64,000 nucleotides of DNA from Sphingobacteriales bacterium 46-32 (GCA_001898485.1 MKTY01000020.1:1116001-1180000); one strand, 5' to 3'; shown: positions 43,552 to 53,139, counted from the stretch's first letter. Notes: generated from the letters alone by a model not told the origin. A program made the numbers and translations.

Positions 43552-44352
43552 TCAGGGTTCATTTTCTTCATCACTAAAACGGAATATCTCCGGAGGCAAT
43601 CCTTTTTTGAACCGTTCATAGCTGTCTTTAATGTACTTCTGAAAATCATAGTCGCCCAGCACCAGGGTGAGGCGGTAACTGGGTCTGTATGCAATCATAA
43701 ATGAGTCGAGTACCGGTTCTGTGAGACCCGTGAGTCGGCGTACCAGTCCTTTGCTGAAGCGATGGTCCACATATTTTTCCTGCTCCTGGGTGAGCAGACG
43801 CTGCTGAAAGGCCAGCATGCTTTTATTACGGCGAAAGCGGAATACGTTGATGAGTTCATTTAAATCAAAACCAACAGCTGCCCCGTATTGGGTTTGAGGC
43901 CTTACCACACTCAGCCCCGGCTTTCTGTAATTAAAGATCTTGGCATAATCTTCCCGGTTTTGCAGGCTGTCCTGCCGGTAGTTGCGGGGTTGTATTTTCA
44001 CCTCTTTGAGAGTGGTGATGTTTATCTGCAGAGAAATATCAAAAGCAAGAGGTGTGGTAATCCTGCTTACCGGAAATTTAATGGTCGGTTTATTAAGATA
44101 ACTAAACCAGATCGAATCCGTGGCTTTAACATTGATCTCGTAATCGCCACTGGCATTGGTAATGGTACCACTGCCCGAAGTGCTCATTACAGAAACGAGT
44201 TCTACAGGATAGAGCCGGCTGCTGTCATATACAGTGCCTTTGATCCTGTACTGTGCCTGCACGGCATTTCCCAGTATCAGAAATAGCAGCACAAGCAGCA
44301 ATGGTGGTATGGAGCGTAAACAAACTGTCAACACACGGAGATTAACCGGCAA
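43552..44352 (-). CDS. Carboxypeptidase-regulatory-like domain protein, secreted
   Basis: About 266 residues. A signal segment (about 8-32, ends A-V-Q-A-Q) precedes a CarboxypepD_reg-like sandwich (Y-R-I-K-G-T-V-Y-D-S-S, then T-I-T-N-A-S-G-D-Y-E-I). The rest (about 120-266) is helical and charged (Y-R-Q-D-S-L-Q-N-R-E-D-Y). Such proteins accompany outer-membrane machinery in Bacteroidota; the exact role is unknown. No ATG opens the frame: TTG at 44352 or a GTG six codons in are the likely starts. Confidence 0.72.
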   Translation of the reverse strand: MPVNLRVLTVCLRSIPPLLLVLLFLILGNAVQAQYRIKGTVYDSSRLYPVELVSVMSTSGSGTITNASGDYEINVKATDSIWFSYLNKPTIKFPVSRITTPLAFDISLQINITTLKEVKIQPRNYRQDSLQNREDYAKIFNYRKPGLSVVRPQTQYGAAVGFDLNELINVFRFRRNKSMLAFQQRLLTQEQEKYVDHRFSKGLVRRLTGLTEPVLDSFMIAYRPSYRLTLVLGDYDFQKYIKDSYERFKKGLPPEIFRFSDEENEP

Positions 44353-44407
44353 GTAACGAAAGAATCTGCAAAATAAAAGCTAAGAAGCCGTGGTTAAGGC
44401 GGGTTTA

Positions 44408-45682
44408 TTATTTTTCAAGTGCCTGATATACCAGTACCTTGAATTTATCATGGATTTCTCCATGCGTATTGGGATACTGGTTGATGAATAGCTGGGCCAC
44501 TATTTTTTGTTTGGGATCTACCCAGTAACTGCTGCTAAACATACCTCCCCATTCATAAGACCCTTCAGACAGAGGGCTGCGCGACTCGCTTTTTTTGGTA
44601 TATACCCCAAATCCGAGACCCATTACCGTATCGCCCCAACCCATTTTATCAAACTGGTTGCTGGTCATCATGCGTACGCTTACCGGGCTCAGTATTCTTT
44701 TACCATTATATATACCCCCATTGAGCAGCATTTGTAAAAAGATGGAATAATCCAAAGCTGTGGAAGACAAACCACCTCCACCTGAATAGTAAGTACCTGC
44801 CGAAAGGGGATAATCAACATCCACTTCTCCGTTCAGTTTCATGACTTCGTGCGTGGGTTTCACAAGGCCGGCTGTGTCTTCTGTATGTAATGTCACCAGG
44901 CGGTTATGGCTCGAGGCGGGCAAATAAAAATAAGTATCCTTCATGCCCAGGGGCTCAAAAATATTTTTCCGTAAAAAATCATCCAGGGTCATACCACTGA
45001 TCACTTCTACCAGGTAGCCCAGCAGGTCGGTATTGAGTCCGTAGGTCCAGCGCTCACCCGGTTGATGAAACAGGGGCATTTTACCCAGGATTTTCATTTT
45101 ATCAGCCAGTCTGATCCTGCCCACGCCGATGCCGCCTACAATACCATTTTTATAATAAATAGCATTCGACTCCGGACTGCCGATTTGTGCATAGGCAATA
45201 CCAGAGCTATGTGTAAGCAGATCGCGGATGGTGACAGCCCGTTTGGCAGGCACTGTGGTATAGGTAGTATCGGCCGCATTATATTTATCCAGTACCTGCT
45301 GATTTTTAAACTCAGGTATATATTTCCCAATCGCATCATCGAGCAGCAGTTTGCCCTGTTCAAACAGCATCATTACGGCAACGCTGGTAATGGCCTTTGT
45401 TTGAGAGGCGATACGGTAAATGGCATCATTTTTAAGAGGCGTACGTTTGCTGGCATCGCTGTAGCCGATCGATTTATAATAAATGATCTTTCCATCTCGG
45501 GCTACCAGGGCTGTAGCACCTGCCAGGTAATGGTTGTCAACATACTCCTGCAATACTTTGTCGATACGCTGCAGGCGGAAGGAAGAAGCGCCTGCTGTTT
45601 CCGGAGCTGCAGGTTTTAATACCTGGCACCAGCTCATCACTACATATAACAAGGCAATCGAAAGTAAAAACCCTTTGCGCAT
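44408..45682 (-). CDS. Serine hydrolase (beta-lactamase class C type), secreted
   Basis: 424 residues with a signal peptide. The catalytic S-x-x-K is S-Q-T-K (in I-A-S-Q-T-K-A-I-T-S), followed by Y-x-x-N (Y-G-L-N-T-D), with T-H-S-S-G and Y-S-G-G-G-G-L-S later. It resembles EstB/PBP4*-like proteins more than true lactamases; esterase, peptidase or lactamase activity cannot be separated from sequence. This is the second such gene in 10 kb but it differs in layout from the lipoprotein at 35.8 kb. Confidence 0.86.
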   Translation of the reverse strand: MRKGFLLSIALLYVVMSWCQVLKPAAPETAGASSFRLQRIDKVLQEYVDNHYLAGATALVARDGKIIYYKSIGYSDASKRTPLKNDAIYRIASQTKAITSVAVMMLFEQGKLLLDDAIGKYIPEFKNQQVLDKYNAADTTYTTVPAKRAVTIRDLLTHSSGIAYAQIGSPESNAIYYKNGIVGGIGVGRIRLADKMKILGKMPLFHQPGERWTYGLNTDLLGYLVEVISGMTLDDFLRKNIFEPLGMKDTYFYLPASSHNRLVTLHTEDTAGLVKPTHEVMKLNGEVDVDYPLSAGTYYSGGGGLSSTALDYSIFLQMLLNGGIYNGKRILSPVSVRMMTSNQFDKMGWGDTVMGLGFGVYTKKSESRSPLSEGSYEWGGMFSSSYWVDPKQKIVAQLFINQYPNTHGEIHDKFKVLVYQALEK

Positions 45683-45714
45683 GCGATAGAAATTTAGTGA
45701 GAAAGATACGCAAA

Positions 45715-45800
45715 TGAGTTGACAGTGGATAGTTGACAGTGGACAGTGGACAGCGCCTCTTTAAACTTTTAAACCCTTTATACTCTTTATACCTTACTGC
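45715..45800. repeat. Intergenic 7-base-period tract 3
   Basis: GAGTTGA, CAGTGGA, TAGTTGA, CAGTGGA, CAGTGGA are followed by AT-rich heptads (taaactt, ttaaacc, ctttata, ctcttta, tacctta). The stop codon of the purN gene (45787-45789, minus strand) lies inside the AT-rich part. The CAGTGGA units are the same as in tract 2 near 33.7 kb. Confidence 0.83.
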
Positions 45801-46662
45801 TTAACAGGCTTTCGATCACTTTAGGATAGTGCGCATGCTCCAGTGCGTGTATACGCTGTGCCAGCGCATCGGGTGTATCGCCGGGCTGTACCGGGCAGCG
45901 GGCCTGGAAGATGGTAGCGCCTTCGTCGTACCGTTCGTTTACATAATGAATGGTGATGCCACTTTCTTTATCGCCCGCGGCGATCACCGCCGCATGCACA
46001 TGGTGGCCATACATACCCTTGCCACCATAGAGCGGTAACAGAGCTGGATGAATATTGATAATCTGGTCAGGAAAGGCCTGAATCAGTGCGGAGGGCACTT
46101 TCCACAGAAAACCTGCCAGTATAATAAAAGTGATACCGGCTTTTTTAAATTCAGGGAGATAGGCGTCGCCGCGGAAGAAACGTTCTTTTTCGATCAGCAA
46201 TACCGGAATGCCCTCTTTTCGGGCAATATCTAATACGCCGGCTTCTGGCTTATTGCATACGATAAGGGCGATGTGTACGCTGGATGAGCCCCGGAAGTAA
46301 TCTATAATCTTTTGGGCATTGGAGCCGGCGCCGGAGGCAAAAATGGCGACCTGCTTTGCAGATGCAGACCCTTTCATTTCTTTGGGACCAATACCCATGC
46401 GGCGTCCCATTTTTCGTAAATAGGAGGTAAAAAAGCGAAACTGGCCAAAGAAAACGCTTACCAGGAGTACGGCCATTGGCCAAAGAAGTGTTATTAAAAC
46501 AATGTATAATATTATCCAGAGTACCCCTTTTTCAATGGGTAACAGGTTCATAATCCGCTTGCCGGCCAGCCCGGTCAGGCTGCCGCCTATCGCAAAGGTG
46601 CAGAGGATCAGCAGTAGCTGCAACCCGTTCACTTTCCATTTTTGTTGTAAGCGTTGAAACAT
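45787..46662 (-). CDS. purN: Phosphoribosylglycinamide formyltransferase fused to an N-terminal DUF6787-like membrane domain
   Basis: 291 residues in two parts. Residues 1-95 resemble DUF6787 (W-K-V-N-G-L-Q-L-L-L-I-L-C-T-F, then F-F-G-Q-F-R-F-F) with two membrane helices (about 14-33 and 47-71). Residues 103-291 are a full PurN: A-S-G-A-G-S-N at the start, N-I-H-P-A-L-L-P with catalytic Asn and His, and D-E-G-A-T-I-F-Q with the catalytic Asp. PurN transfers formyl from 10-formyl-THF to GAR in purine synthesis. The fusion would anchor it at the inner membrane; an internal Met (M-G-R-R-M-G) could also give a soluble form. The C-terminal codons and the stop lie in a 7-base repeat tract. Confidence 0.88.
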   Translation of the reverse strand: MFQRLQQKWKVNGLQLLLILCTFAIGGSLTGLAGKRIMNLLPIEKGVLWIILYIVLITLLWPMAVLLVSVFFGQFRFFTSYLRKMGRRMGIGPKEMKGSASAKQVAIFASGAGSNAQKIIDYFRGSSSVHIALIVCNKPEAGVLDIARKEGIPVLLIEKERFFRGDAYLPEFKKAGITFIILAGFLWKVPSALIQAFPDQIINIHPALLPLYGGKGMYGHHVHAAVIAAGDKESGITIHYVNERYDEGATIFQARCPVQPGDTPDALAQRIHALEHAHYPKVIESLLSSKV

Positions 46663-46881
46663 GATTATGTGGATAACCCGCAGGGCGGGAAGGCTTCGTT
46701 CCGGTTTTTAGCGCTGCAAAAGTCAGGAAAAAACAGGCATGTGCCGCTTTCCTTTTCACATTTGTTGAAGCTGGCGTGCGTATTGACCGATTCATGACAA
46801 ACAAAATCGGGGGTATCTGAAAAACACCCCAAAATCCGCTGAAATGCAGGCCAGTAGCGGCTTAAAAAATTTTTAAAAACG

Positions 46882-46914
46882 TTGGCTTTTTGTTAACTCC
46901 GTGACTTATTTTTG
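46882..46914 (+). promoter_or_regulatory. Candidate promoter of the act operon
   Basis: TATTTTTG (46907-46914) fits the TAnnTTTG -7 consensus, and a TTG (46882-46884) lies 22 bases upstream as a -33 element. The first act start codon is 47 bases downstream. The 299-base gap from purN to actA otherwise holds only AT-rich sequence. Confidence 0.5.
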
Positions 46915-46961
46915 CAGCCGGTTAGAGCTATTTATCCACATTTTTCAGATCAATCGCGTCT

Positions 46962-48230
46962 ATGATTCCTTGTAAACCAAAGGCCCACAAACTATCTCTG
47001 CTCGCGCTGATTTTTGCTGTTTTTGCTGCATTCCCAGTTTCGGCCCAGGACGGTAAAGCATTATTCGCCAGTAAATGTGCGAGTTGTCATAATATATTTA
47101 AAGACGGCACCGGTCCCAAACTCGGCGGCGTACTGCAGAGCGAGCATTACGGTGGCGACATGACCAAGATCTATAAATGGGTGAAGAATGCTGCCGCTCT
47201 GGCGAATTCAGATCCTTATTATATGGGTCTGAAAGCCAAATTTGGCTCAGTAATGACCTCGTTTCCCGATCTGACAGACAAGGATATTGATGCCATCTTT
47301 AACCATATTGAAACGGAGTACACTAAACCTCCGGAAACACCTGCAAGCAATACCAGCGGTGCTCCCGAATCCTCCAGTCAAAATGCCATCATCTTTGGTG
47401 TGATCTCGCTGATCCTGGCAATCATTGCCCTGATCCTGATGCAGGTTAACAGCAACCTGAAAAAAATGTCGGATGATGCAGAAGGTATCATTCGCCCCGA
47501 GCCGGTTCCTTTCTACCGTAATAAAGTTTACATCACACTCGTAGCCGTAGTACTGTTTGTGTTTGGCGGCTACATGGTTACCAAAGGTGCTATCGGTCTG
47601 CAACGTCAGAAAGACTACGAGCCGGTACAACCAATCTTCTACTCACATAAAGTACACGCCGGTATCAACCAGATCAACTGTTTGTATTGCCATGGCAATG
47701 CCTGGGAAAGCAAACATGCTGCTGTACCTTCTGTGAACGTATGTATGAACTGTCACAAAACAGTTACTACCTACGAAAAAGGCCCCAAGCTGTATGACCG
47801 CGATGGTAAAGAAGTGAATGGTACAGCCGAGATCGCCAAACTTTACGAATATGCAGGATTTGATCCCAAAAATGCCAATGCATGGGATCCCAATAAAGCA
47901 AAACCGATTCCCTGGGTTAAGATCCACAACCTGCCTGACCACGTATTCTTCAGCCACGCTCAGCACGTAAGAGCTGGTAATGTACAGTGTCAGACCTGCC
48001 ACGGCGAAATCACTGCCATGGATGAGGTGCGCCAAGTGTCTGAGCTCAGCATGGGCTGGTGTGTGAACTGTCACCGTCAAACTAAAGTTGACTTCAACTA
48101 CGACAGCACCAAAGGCAACAAATTCTATAGCATTTACGAGAAATTCCACAACGATATTAAAAACCACAAAATGGATAGTGTGACCGTGGCTCATATCGGT
48201 GGCCTGGATTGTCAAAAATGCCACTATTAA
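46962..48230 (+). CDS. actA: Alternative complex III subunit ActA, multiheme cytochrome c with extra N-terminal domain
   Basis: 422 residues with six CxxCH heme motifs: C-A-S-C-H (Cys39), C-L-Y-C-H (240), C-M-N-C-H (261), C-Q-T-C-H (343), C-V-N-C-H (367) and C-Q-K-C-H (417). Residues 30-115 form a class I cytochrome c domain ahead of two membrane helices (about 139-160 and 185-206); the remaining five hemes match the pentaheme ActA of the described complexes. ActA carries electrons from quinol oxidation to the oxidase. It starts 47 bases after a promoter candidate and heads the act operon. Confidence 0.93.
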   Translation: MIPCKPKAHKLSLLALIFAVFAAFPVSAQDGKALFASKCASCHNIFKDGTGPKLGGVLQSEHYGGDMTKIYKWVKNAAALANSDPYYMGLKAKFGSVMTSFPDLTDKDIDAIFNHIETEYTKPPETPASNTSGAPESSSQNAIIFGVISLILAIIALILMQVNSNLKKMSDDAEGIIRPEPVPFYRNKVYITLVAVVLFVFGGYMVTKGAIGLQRQKDYEPVQPIFYSHKVHAGINQINCLYCHGNAWESKHAAVPSVNVCMNCHKTVTTYEKGPKLYDRDGKEVNGTAEIAKLYEYAGFDPKNANAWDPNKAKPIPWVKIHNLPDHVFFSHAQHVRAGNVQCQTCHGEITAMDEVRQVSELSMGWCVNCHRQTKVDFNYDSTKGNKFYSIYEKFHNDIKNHKMDSVTVAHIGGLDCQKCHY

Positions 48231-48301
48231 GAAAAGAGTGGAAGGCCCGGCCTTCAGATAGCTGAATTTTTTCGAATCGACTAATTTTCAAATTGAAATA
48301 A

Positions 48302-51300
48302 ATGAGCCAAAAAAAGTACTGGCAAGGTTTCGGACAGATCAATGATCCCGAAAATTTTCAAAAGAAAGTGGAAGATGAGTTTCGCGAGGAACTGCCTTTT
48401 GAAGATTTTGATAATAAAGGCCTGTTGGATGCAAAGGCTCCCAGACGGGATTTTCTGAAATACCTCGGCTTCAGCACGGCTGCCGCTGCGTTTGCAGCAG
48501 GTTGTAAAGTGCCTGAGCGCAAAGTGATTCCTTATGCCAACAAACCCGAAAACCTGATACCGGGAGAGGCAAAGTACTACGCTACTACTTATGTGCAGGA
48601 TGGTGATGTGATACCGGTAGTAGCCAAAGTACGCGATGGCCGCCCTATCAAGATCGAAGGCAATACCCTGGCTTCATTTACCAAAGGCGGTACCAGCGCC
48701 AGAGCACAGGCTTCTGTACTGGACCTGTATGATACCAACCGTATCACACACCCCAAACAAAAGAAAGGCGATAAATGGGAAGAAATACCCACTTATGAGC
48801 AACTCGACAAACTGGTGGGTGATGCAATGGCCGGCCTGGCCGCCAGCTCAGTAGTACTGCTCAGCAGCACTATTGTATCGCCCAGCACCAAACAGATCAT
48901 CGCTGAATTTCTCGCTAAATATCCCGGCAGCAAACACGTGACAACCGATGCGGTTTCTTACAGTGGCATGCTGCAGGCCAACGAAGCTTCCGGTTTTGGC
49001 CGCAAACTTCCTACTTACCAGTTCGAAGCGGCTAAAGTAATTGTAAGCCTCGGCGCCGATTTCCTCGGCAGCTGGATGAACCCTGTTGAAAATGCACTGG
49101 GTTATGGCAAAGGCCGCAAGATCGATGAGAAGGATCCGCAGATGAGCAAACACTACCAGTTTGAAGGACATCTGAGCACAACCGGTGCCAGTGCCGACGA
49201 ACGCTTCTCTCACCGCCCATCAGAAACCGGTGCTGTGGCACTGGCCCTGCTGGCGGCGCTGGATGCAACGGTAACTGCTCCTGCCATCACAGACAGCAAA
49301 CTGAAAGCCGGCATTGCAAAAGCTGCTGCTGACCTCGCTGCTCATAAAGGTGCTGCACTGGTAGTAAGTGGCAGCAACGATACCAACGTACAAATTATCG
49401 TCAACGCCATCAACCAGGCAGTAGGCGCTTATGGCACTACTATCAACTGGGGCGTTACGTCCAACTACCGTCAGGGTATCGACAAAGACCTGGCCGACCT
49501 GGTAGCAGAAATGGATGGTGGCCGCGTGGGTGCGCTGCTTATTGCAGACGCCAACCCCGTATATCACTACCATGATGCAGAAAAATTTGAAAAGGCGCTG
49601 GCCAAAGTAAAACTGACTGTTTCCTTTAGCGGCCGCATGGATGAGACCACGGAAAAATGCCAGTTCATTGTTCCCACTCACCATTACCTCGAAAGCTGGG
49701 GAGATGCAGAAGCAAAATCAGGTGTGACCAGCTTCCTGCAACCTACCATCAGCCCCCTGTTCAAAACACGTCCTTTCCAGACTTCACTGCTCAAGTGGAG
49801 TGGCAACAATACCGACTACTTCACCTATTTCAAAAACTACTGGGTAGCCAAACTGGGTACCGAAGAAGCTTTTGACCGCGCGCTGCAGGATGGTGTGGTA
49901 GAAATACCTGCTGCTATCAGTGCCGGTTCTTACAGCAGTGCTGCTGTAGGTGCTGCGGCTACCGCTATCAGCAATGCCAAAAAAGTAAGCGGCGATGAAA
50001 TCGTTCTGTACCAGAAAGTAGGTATCGGTACGGGTACAGGCGCTGCCAACCCCTGGCTGCAGGAATTACCTGATCCCATCTCCCGCGCTACCTGGGACAA
50101 CTATGCACTGATCTCCATGGCCAAGGCCGAGGAGCTGAAAATAAAACTCGACAACGATTACGAGTATTATCCTTCTAAACCCGTGATCAAAATCTCTATG
50201 CCGGGTAAGAAAGAGGTAGAACTGCCGATCCTCGTAATCCCCGGTATGAATGCCAACACCATTGCCGTAGCCGTTGGTTATGGCCGTAGCGAAGGCTGGG
50301 GCAAAACCGCTGCCGGTGTAGGTAAAAACGTATATCACTTTGCTTCTTTCAACGGCACCAACGTTGATTACAGCAATGCAGTGACTGTTGAAAAAACAGG
50401 CCGTAAAGAAAAGATCGCACAGACACAGATTCACAACTCCTACGAAGGTCGTGTGGAAGTGGTGCGCGAAACAACACTGGCCAGCTTCAAAAAAGATCCC
50501 AACGAGATCGTTCGGTTCCGCCAGGATCTGCTGGATAAATATGCCAAAGGAGGCGACTTCCGCAAAGAAGCAACCCTCTACGGTGTGCATGAGACCCCCG
50601 GTTTGAAATGGGGTATGAACATCGACATGAATGCCTGCTATGGTTGTGGTGCCTGCGTGATCGCCTGTCATACTGAAAACAACGTACCGGTAGTTGGTAA
50701 GAGCGAAGTGCTCCGCTACCATGATATGCACTGGCTGCGTATCGACCGCTACTTTGTAACGGATGAAAAAAATCCGGATGATCTCAAAGGCGTGGTATTC
50801 CAGCCCATGATGTGTCAGCACTGCGACAACGCTCCCTGCGAAAACGTATGTCCGGTGGCTGCTACCAACCACAGCAGTGAAGGTATCAACCAGATGGCGT
50901 ATAACCGTTGTATCGGTACCCGCTACTGCGCCAACAACTGTCCTTTCAAAGTACGCCGCTTCAACTGGGCCGATTATACAGGTGCAGATAGCTTTGCCAA
51001 CAACCAGGATCAGAAACTGGTAGGTAAGCTCGATCCTGTAGTTCACCAGATGAACGATGAGCTCACACGCATGGTACTTAACCCTGACGTAACAGTTCGC
51101 TCACGCGGTGTAATGGAAAAATGTAGCTTCTGCGTGCAGCGTACACAGGCTGCCAAGCTGCAGGCCAAAAAAGAAGGTCGTCCGTTGCTGGATGGTGAAG
51201 CCAAAACTGCCTGTCAGCAGGCTTGTGCCGGCGATGCTATCGTATTTGGTAACGTAAATGATAAGACGAGCCAGATATCACGCGTGCGTGCAGAGAACCC

Positions 51301-51466
51301 GCAACGCAGCTTTATGGTACTGGAGCAATTGCACGTATTACCCAACGTAACTTACCTGTCTAAAGTGCGCAATACAGATGAGATCATTGAGCCCAAAGGA
51401 CATCATGCTGCAGCTCCTGCTGCTCATGATACCAAAGAGCCAATGCCTCAGTCAGAGCACCACTAA
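48302..51466 (+). CDS. actB: Alternative complex III subunit ActB, iron-sulfur/molybdopterin-like
   Basis: 1054 residues. A Tat-like twin Arg (A-P-R-R-D-F-L-K-Y-L-G-F) at about residue 47 exports it; the N-terminal domain is molybdopterin-oxidoreductase-like but, as in other ActB proteins, expected to lack the cofactor. The C-terminal ferredoxin-like domain (about 775-990) has four cysteine clusters: C-Y-G-C-G-A-C, C-Q-H-C-D-N-A-P-C, C-I-G-T-R-Y-C and C-S-F-C followed by C-Q-Q-A-C, consistent with three 4Fe-4S and one 3Fe-4S center. It sits 71 bases after actA. Confidence 0.95.
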   Translation: MSQKKYWQGFGQINDPENFQKKVEDEFREELPFEDFDNKGLLDAKAPRRDFLKYLGFSTAAAAFAAGCKVPERKVIPYANKPENLIPGEAKYYATTYVQDGDVIPVVAKVRDGRPIKIEGNTLASFTKGGTSARAQASVLDLYDTNRITHPKQKKGDKWEEIPTYEQLDKLVGDAMAGLAASSVVLLSSTIVSPSTKQIIAEFLAKYPGSKHVTTDAVSYSGMLQANEASGFGRKLPTYQFEAAKVIVSLGADFLGSWMNPVENALGYGKGRKIDEKDPQMSKHYQFEGHLSTTGASADERFSHRPSETGAVALALLAALDATVTAPAITDSKLKAGIAKAAADLAAHKGAALVVSGSNDTNVQIIVNAINQAVGAYGTTINWGVTSNYRQGIDKDLADLVAEMDGGRVGALLIADANPVYHYHDAEKFEKALAKVKLTVSFSGRMDETTEKCQFIVPTHHYLESWGDAEAKSGVTSFLQPTISPLFKTRPFQTSLLKWSGNNTDYFTYFKNYWVAKLGTEEAFDRALQDGVVEIPAAISAGSYSSAAVGAAATAISNAKKVSGDEIVLYQKVGIGTGTGAANPWLQELPDPISRATWDNYALISMAKAEELKIKLDNDYEYYPSKPVIKISMPGKKEVELPILVIPGMNANTIAVAVGYGRSEGWGKTAAGVGKNVYHFASFNGTNVDYSNAVTVEKTGRKEKIAQTQIHNSYEGRVEVVRETTLASFKKDPNEIVRFRQDLLDKYAKGGDFRKEATLYGVHETPGLKWGMNIDMNACYGCGACVIACHTENNVPVVGKSEVLRYHDMHWLRIDRYFVTDEKNPDDLKGVVFQPMMCQHCDNAPCENVCPVAATNHSSEGINQMAYNRCIGTRYCANNCPFKVRRFNWADYTGADSFANNQDQKLVGKLDPVVHQMNDELTRMVLNPDVTVRSRGVMEKCSFCVQRTQAAKLQAKKEGRPLLDGEAKTACQQACAGDAIVFGNVNDKTSQISRVRAENPQRSFMVLEQLHVLPNVTYLSKVRNTDEIIEPKGHHAAAPAAHDTKEPMPQSEHH

Positions 51467-51500
51467 GAAAAGGTGAATGGGAAAGGGTGGAGGATTAAAG
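51467..51500 (+). repeat. Short 7-base-period tract after actB (weak)
   Basis: Just after the actB stop, about five purine-rich units (gaaaagg, tgaatgg, gaaaggg, tggagga, ttaaaga) keep a 7-base spacing. They match the longer tracts elsewhere in style but are too few to be sure. The rest of the 221-base gap to actC shows no gene. Confidence 0.35.
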
Positions 51501-51687
51501 AATCCAACACCTGAGTGCAGAAAAAAAATACCGATACCCGTCTCTTCGGTTTGTTGAAAAAACGGAGTGCCGGAGCGGAAAAAAATAGAACAAGAGAAAG
51601 TAAAAAAGGTTGAAGTTTTTTAGCAGTGCTGATAAATCAGGCCTTTTGAACAGAAAATAGCTTTTACATATCTAGGAAATACAACTT

Positions 51688-53139
51688 ATGGGATTACTCA
51701 GATACGAATCACAGGCCAGGCCGCCACTGGTAGATGGTACTAAGGATTATCACCAGGTAACAGAAGATATTTGCCGTCCGGTGGAAGCCAAGCCGTCAAA
51801 GCTTTGGTGGGTAGGCTTCCTGATCTCGGTTGCATTGCTCATTTTCGGTATCATATCCGTGACCATGGAGGTTATCTATGGTACGGGTCAGTGGAACCTG
51901 GGTAAAACAATTGGTTGGGGATGGGATATCACCAACTTCGTATGGTGGGTAGGTATCGGTCACGCCGGTACGCTGATCTCCGCCATCCTGCTGCTGTTCC
52001 GTCAGGGTTGGAGAACTGGTGTAAACCGTGCGGCTGAGGCCATGACGATCTTTGCGGTAATGTGTGCCGGTCAGTTCCCCATCTGGCACATGGGTCGTGT
52101 ATGGGATGCCTTCTTTGTACTGCCTTACCCCAATACCCGCGGTCCACTCTGGGTTAACTTCAACTCCCCGCTGCTGTGGGACGTGTTTGCGATCTCTACC
52201 TACTTTACCGTGTCGCTGCTGTTCTGGTACTCAGGTCTTCTTCCTGATCTGGCTACACTGCGTGACCGTGCCAAAGAAAAATGGCGTAAATATTTTTATG
52301 GTGTGGCAGCATTTGGCTGGACTGGTTCTACCAAACACTGGCAGCGTCATGAGGCACTCTCACTGGTACTGGCCGGTTTGAGTACACCACTCGTACTTTC
52401 TGTACACACAATCGTATCATTTGACTTTGCCACTTCAGTAGTACCCGGCTGGCATACTACCATCTTCCCGCCGTACTTCGTTGCGGGTGCCATCTTCTCC
52501 GGTTTTGCGATGGTGCAAACCCTGCTGCTGATTACGCGGAAAGTACTGGGACTCGAAGATTATATTACCGTTGAGCATATTGAGGTGATGAATAAAGTAA
52601 TCGTGCTTACTGGTTCTATAGTAGGTATCGCTTACCTCACCGAGTTGTTTATGGCCTGGTACAGCCATGTGGATTACGAATGGTTTGCGTTTAAAGAAAA
52701 CCGTCTGAGCCTCAGCAGCCCTTACGGATGGAGCTACTGGCTTATGATGGGTTGTAACGTACTGTCGCCGCAGATCTTCTGGTTCCGCAAAATGAGAAGA
52801 AACCTGCTGCTCACTTTCTTCATGAGTATCCTGGTAAATATCGGTATGTGGTTTGAGCGTTTTGTGATTATCGTTACTTCTGTTTACCGCGATTATCTGC
52901 CCAGCTCCTGGAGTACTTATTATACTCCCACCATCTGGGAAGTTGGTTTCTACATGGGTACGTTTGGATTGTTCTTTACCTGTTACTTCCTGTTCTCTAA
53001 ATTCTTCCCGGTTATTGCGATTGCCGAAATCAAACATATCCTGAAGAAAAATGGTGAAAGCTATAAGGAGCATATGACAGAAGAGGAAGGTGAAACCACG
53101 GAAGCATTTGGCGAAAAACACGGTGGCGAGCACCATTAA
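51688..53139 (+). CDS. actC: Alternative complex III subunit ActC (NrfD-like quinol-oxidising subunit)
   Basis: 483 residues with about ten membrane helices of the NrfD/PsrC family. W-V-G-I-G-H-A-G-T-L-I-S and a later H-T-I-V-S-F-D-F carry conserved polar residues expected around the quinol site and proton path. The C-terminal tail is charged and ends H-G-G-E-H-H. ActC and ActF are paralogous and both span the membrane in the described complexes. It follows actB after 221 bases and precedes actD after a heptad tract. Confidence 0.94.
   Translation: MGLLRYESQARPPLVDGTKDYHQVTEDICRPVEAKPSKLWWVGFLISVALLIFGIISVTMEVIYGTGQWNLGKTIGWGWDITNFVWWVGIGHAGTLISAILLLFRQGWRTGVNRAAEAMTIFAVMCAGQFPIWHMGRVWDAFFVLPYPNTRGPLWVNFNSPLLWDVFAISTYFTVSLLFWYSGLLPDLATLRDRAKEKWRKYFYGVAAFGWTGSTKHWQRHEALSLVLAGLSTPLVLSVHTIVSFDFATSVVPGWHTTIFPPYFVAGAIFSGFAMVQTLLLITRKVLGLEDYITVEHIEVMNKVIVLTGSIVGIAYLTELFMAWYSHVDYEWFAFKENRLSLSSPYGWSYWLMMGCNVLSPQIFWFRKMRRNLLLTFFMSILVNIGMWFERFVIIVTSVYRDYLPSSWSTYYTPTIWEVGFYMGTFGLFFTCYFLFSKFFPVIAIAEIKHILKKNGESYKEHMTEEEGETTEAFGEKHGGEHH

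Noticed and set aside
46860-46880. AT-rich palindrome before actA as a regulator site
   Set aside because: TTAAAAAATTTTTAA is low-complexity and cannot be told from random AT-rich promoter DNA.
50066-51046. A 326-codon minus-strand frame opposite actB
   Set aside because: It mirrors the strongly coding iron-sulfur region of ActB; no signal, domain or start context supports it.
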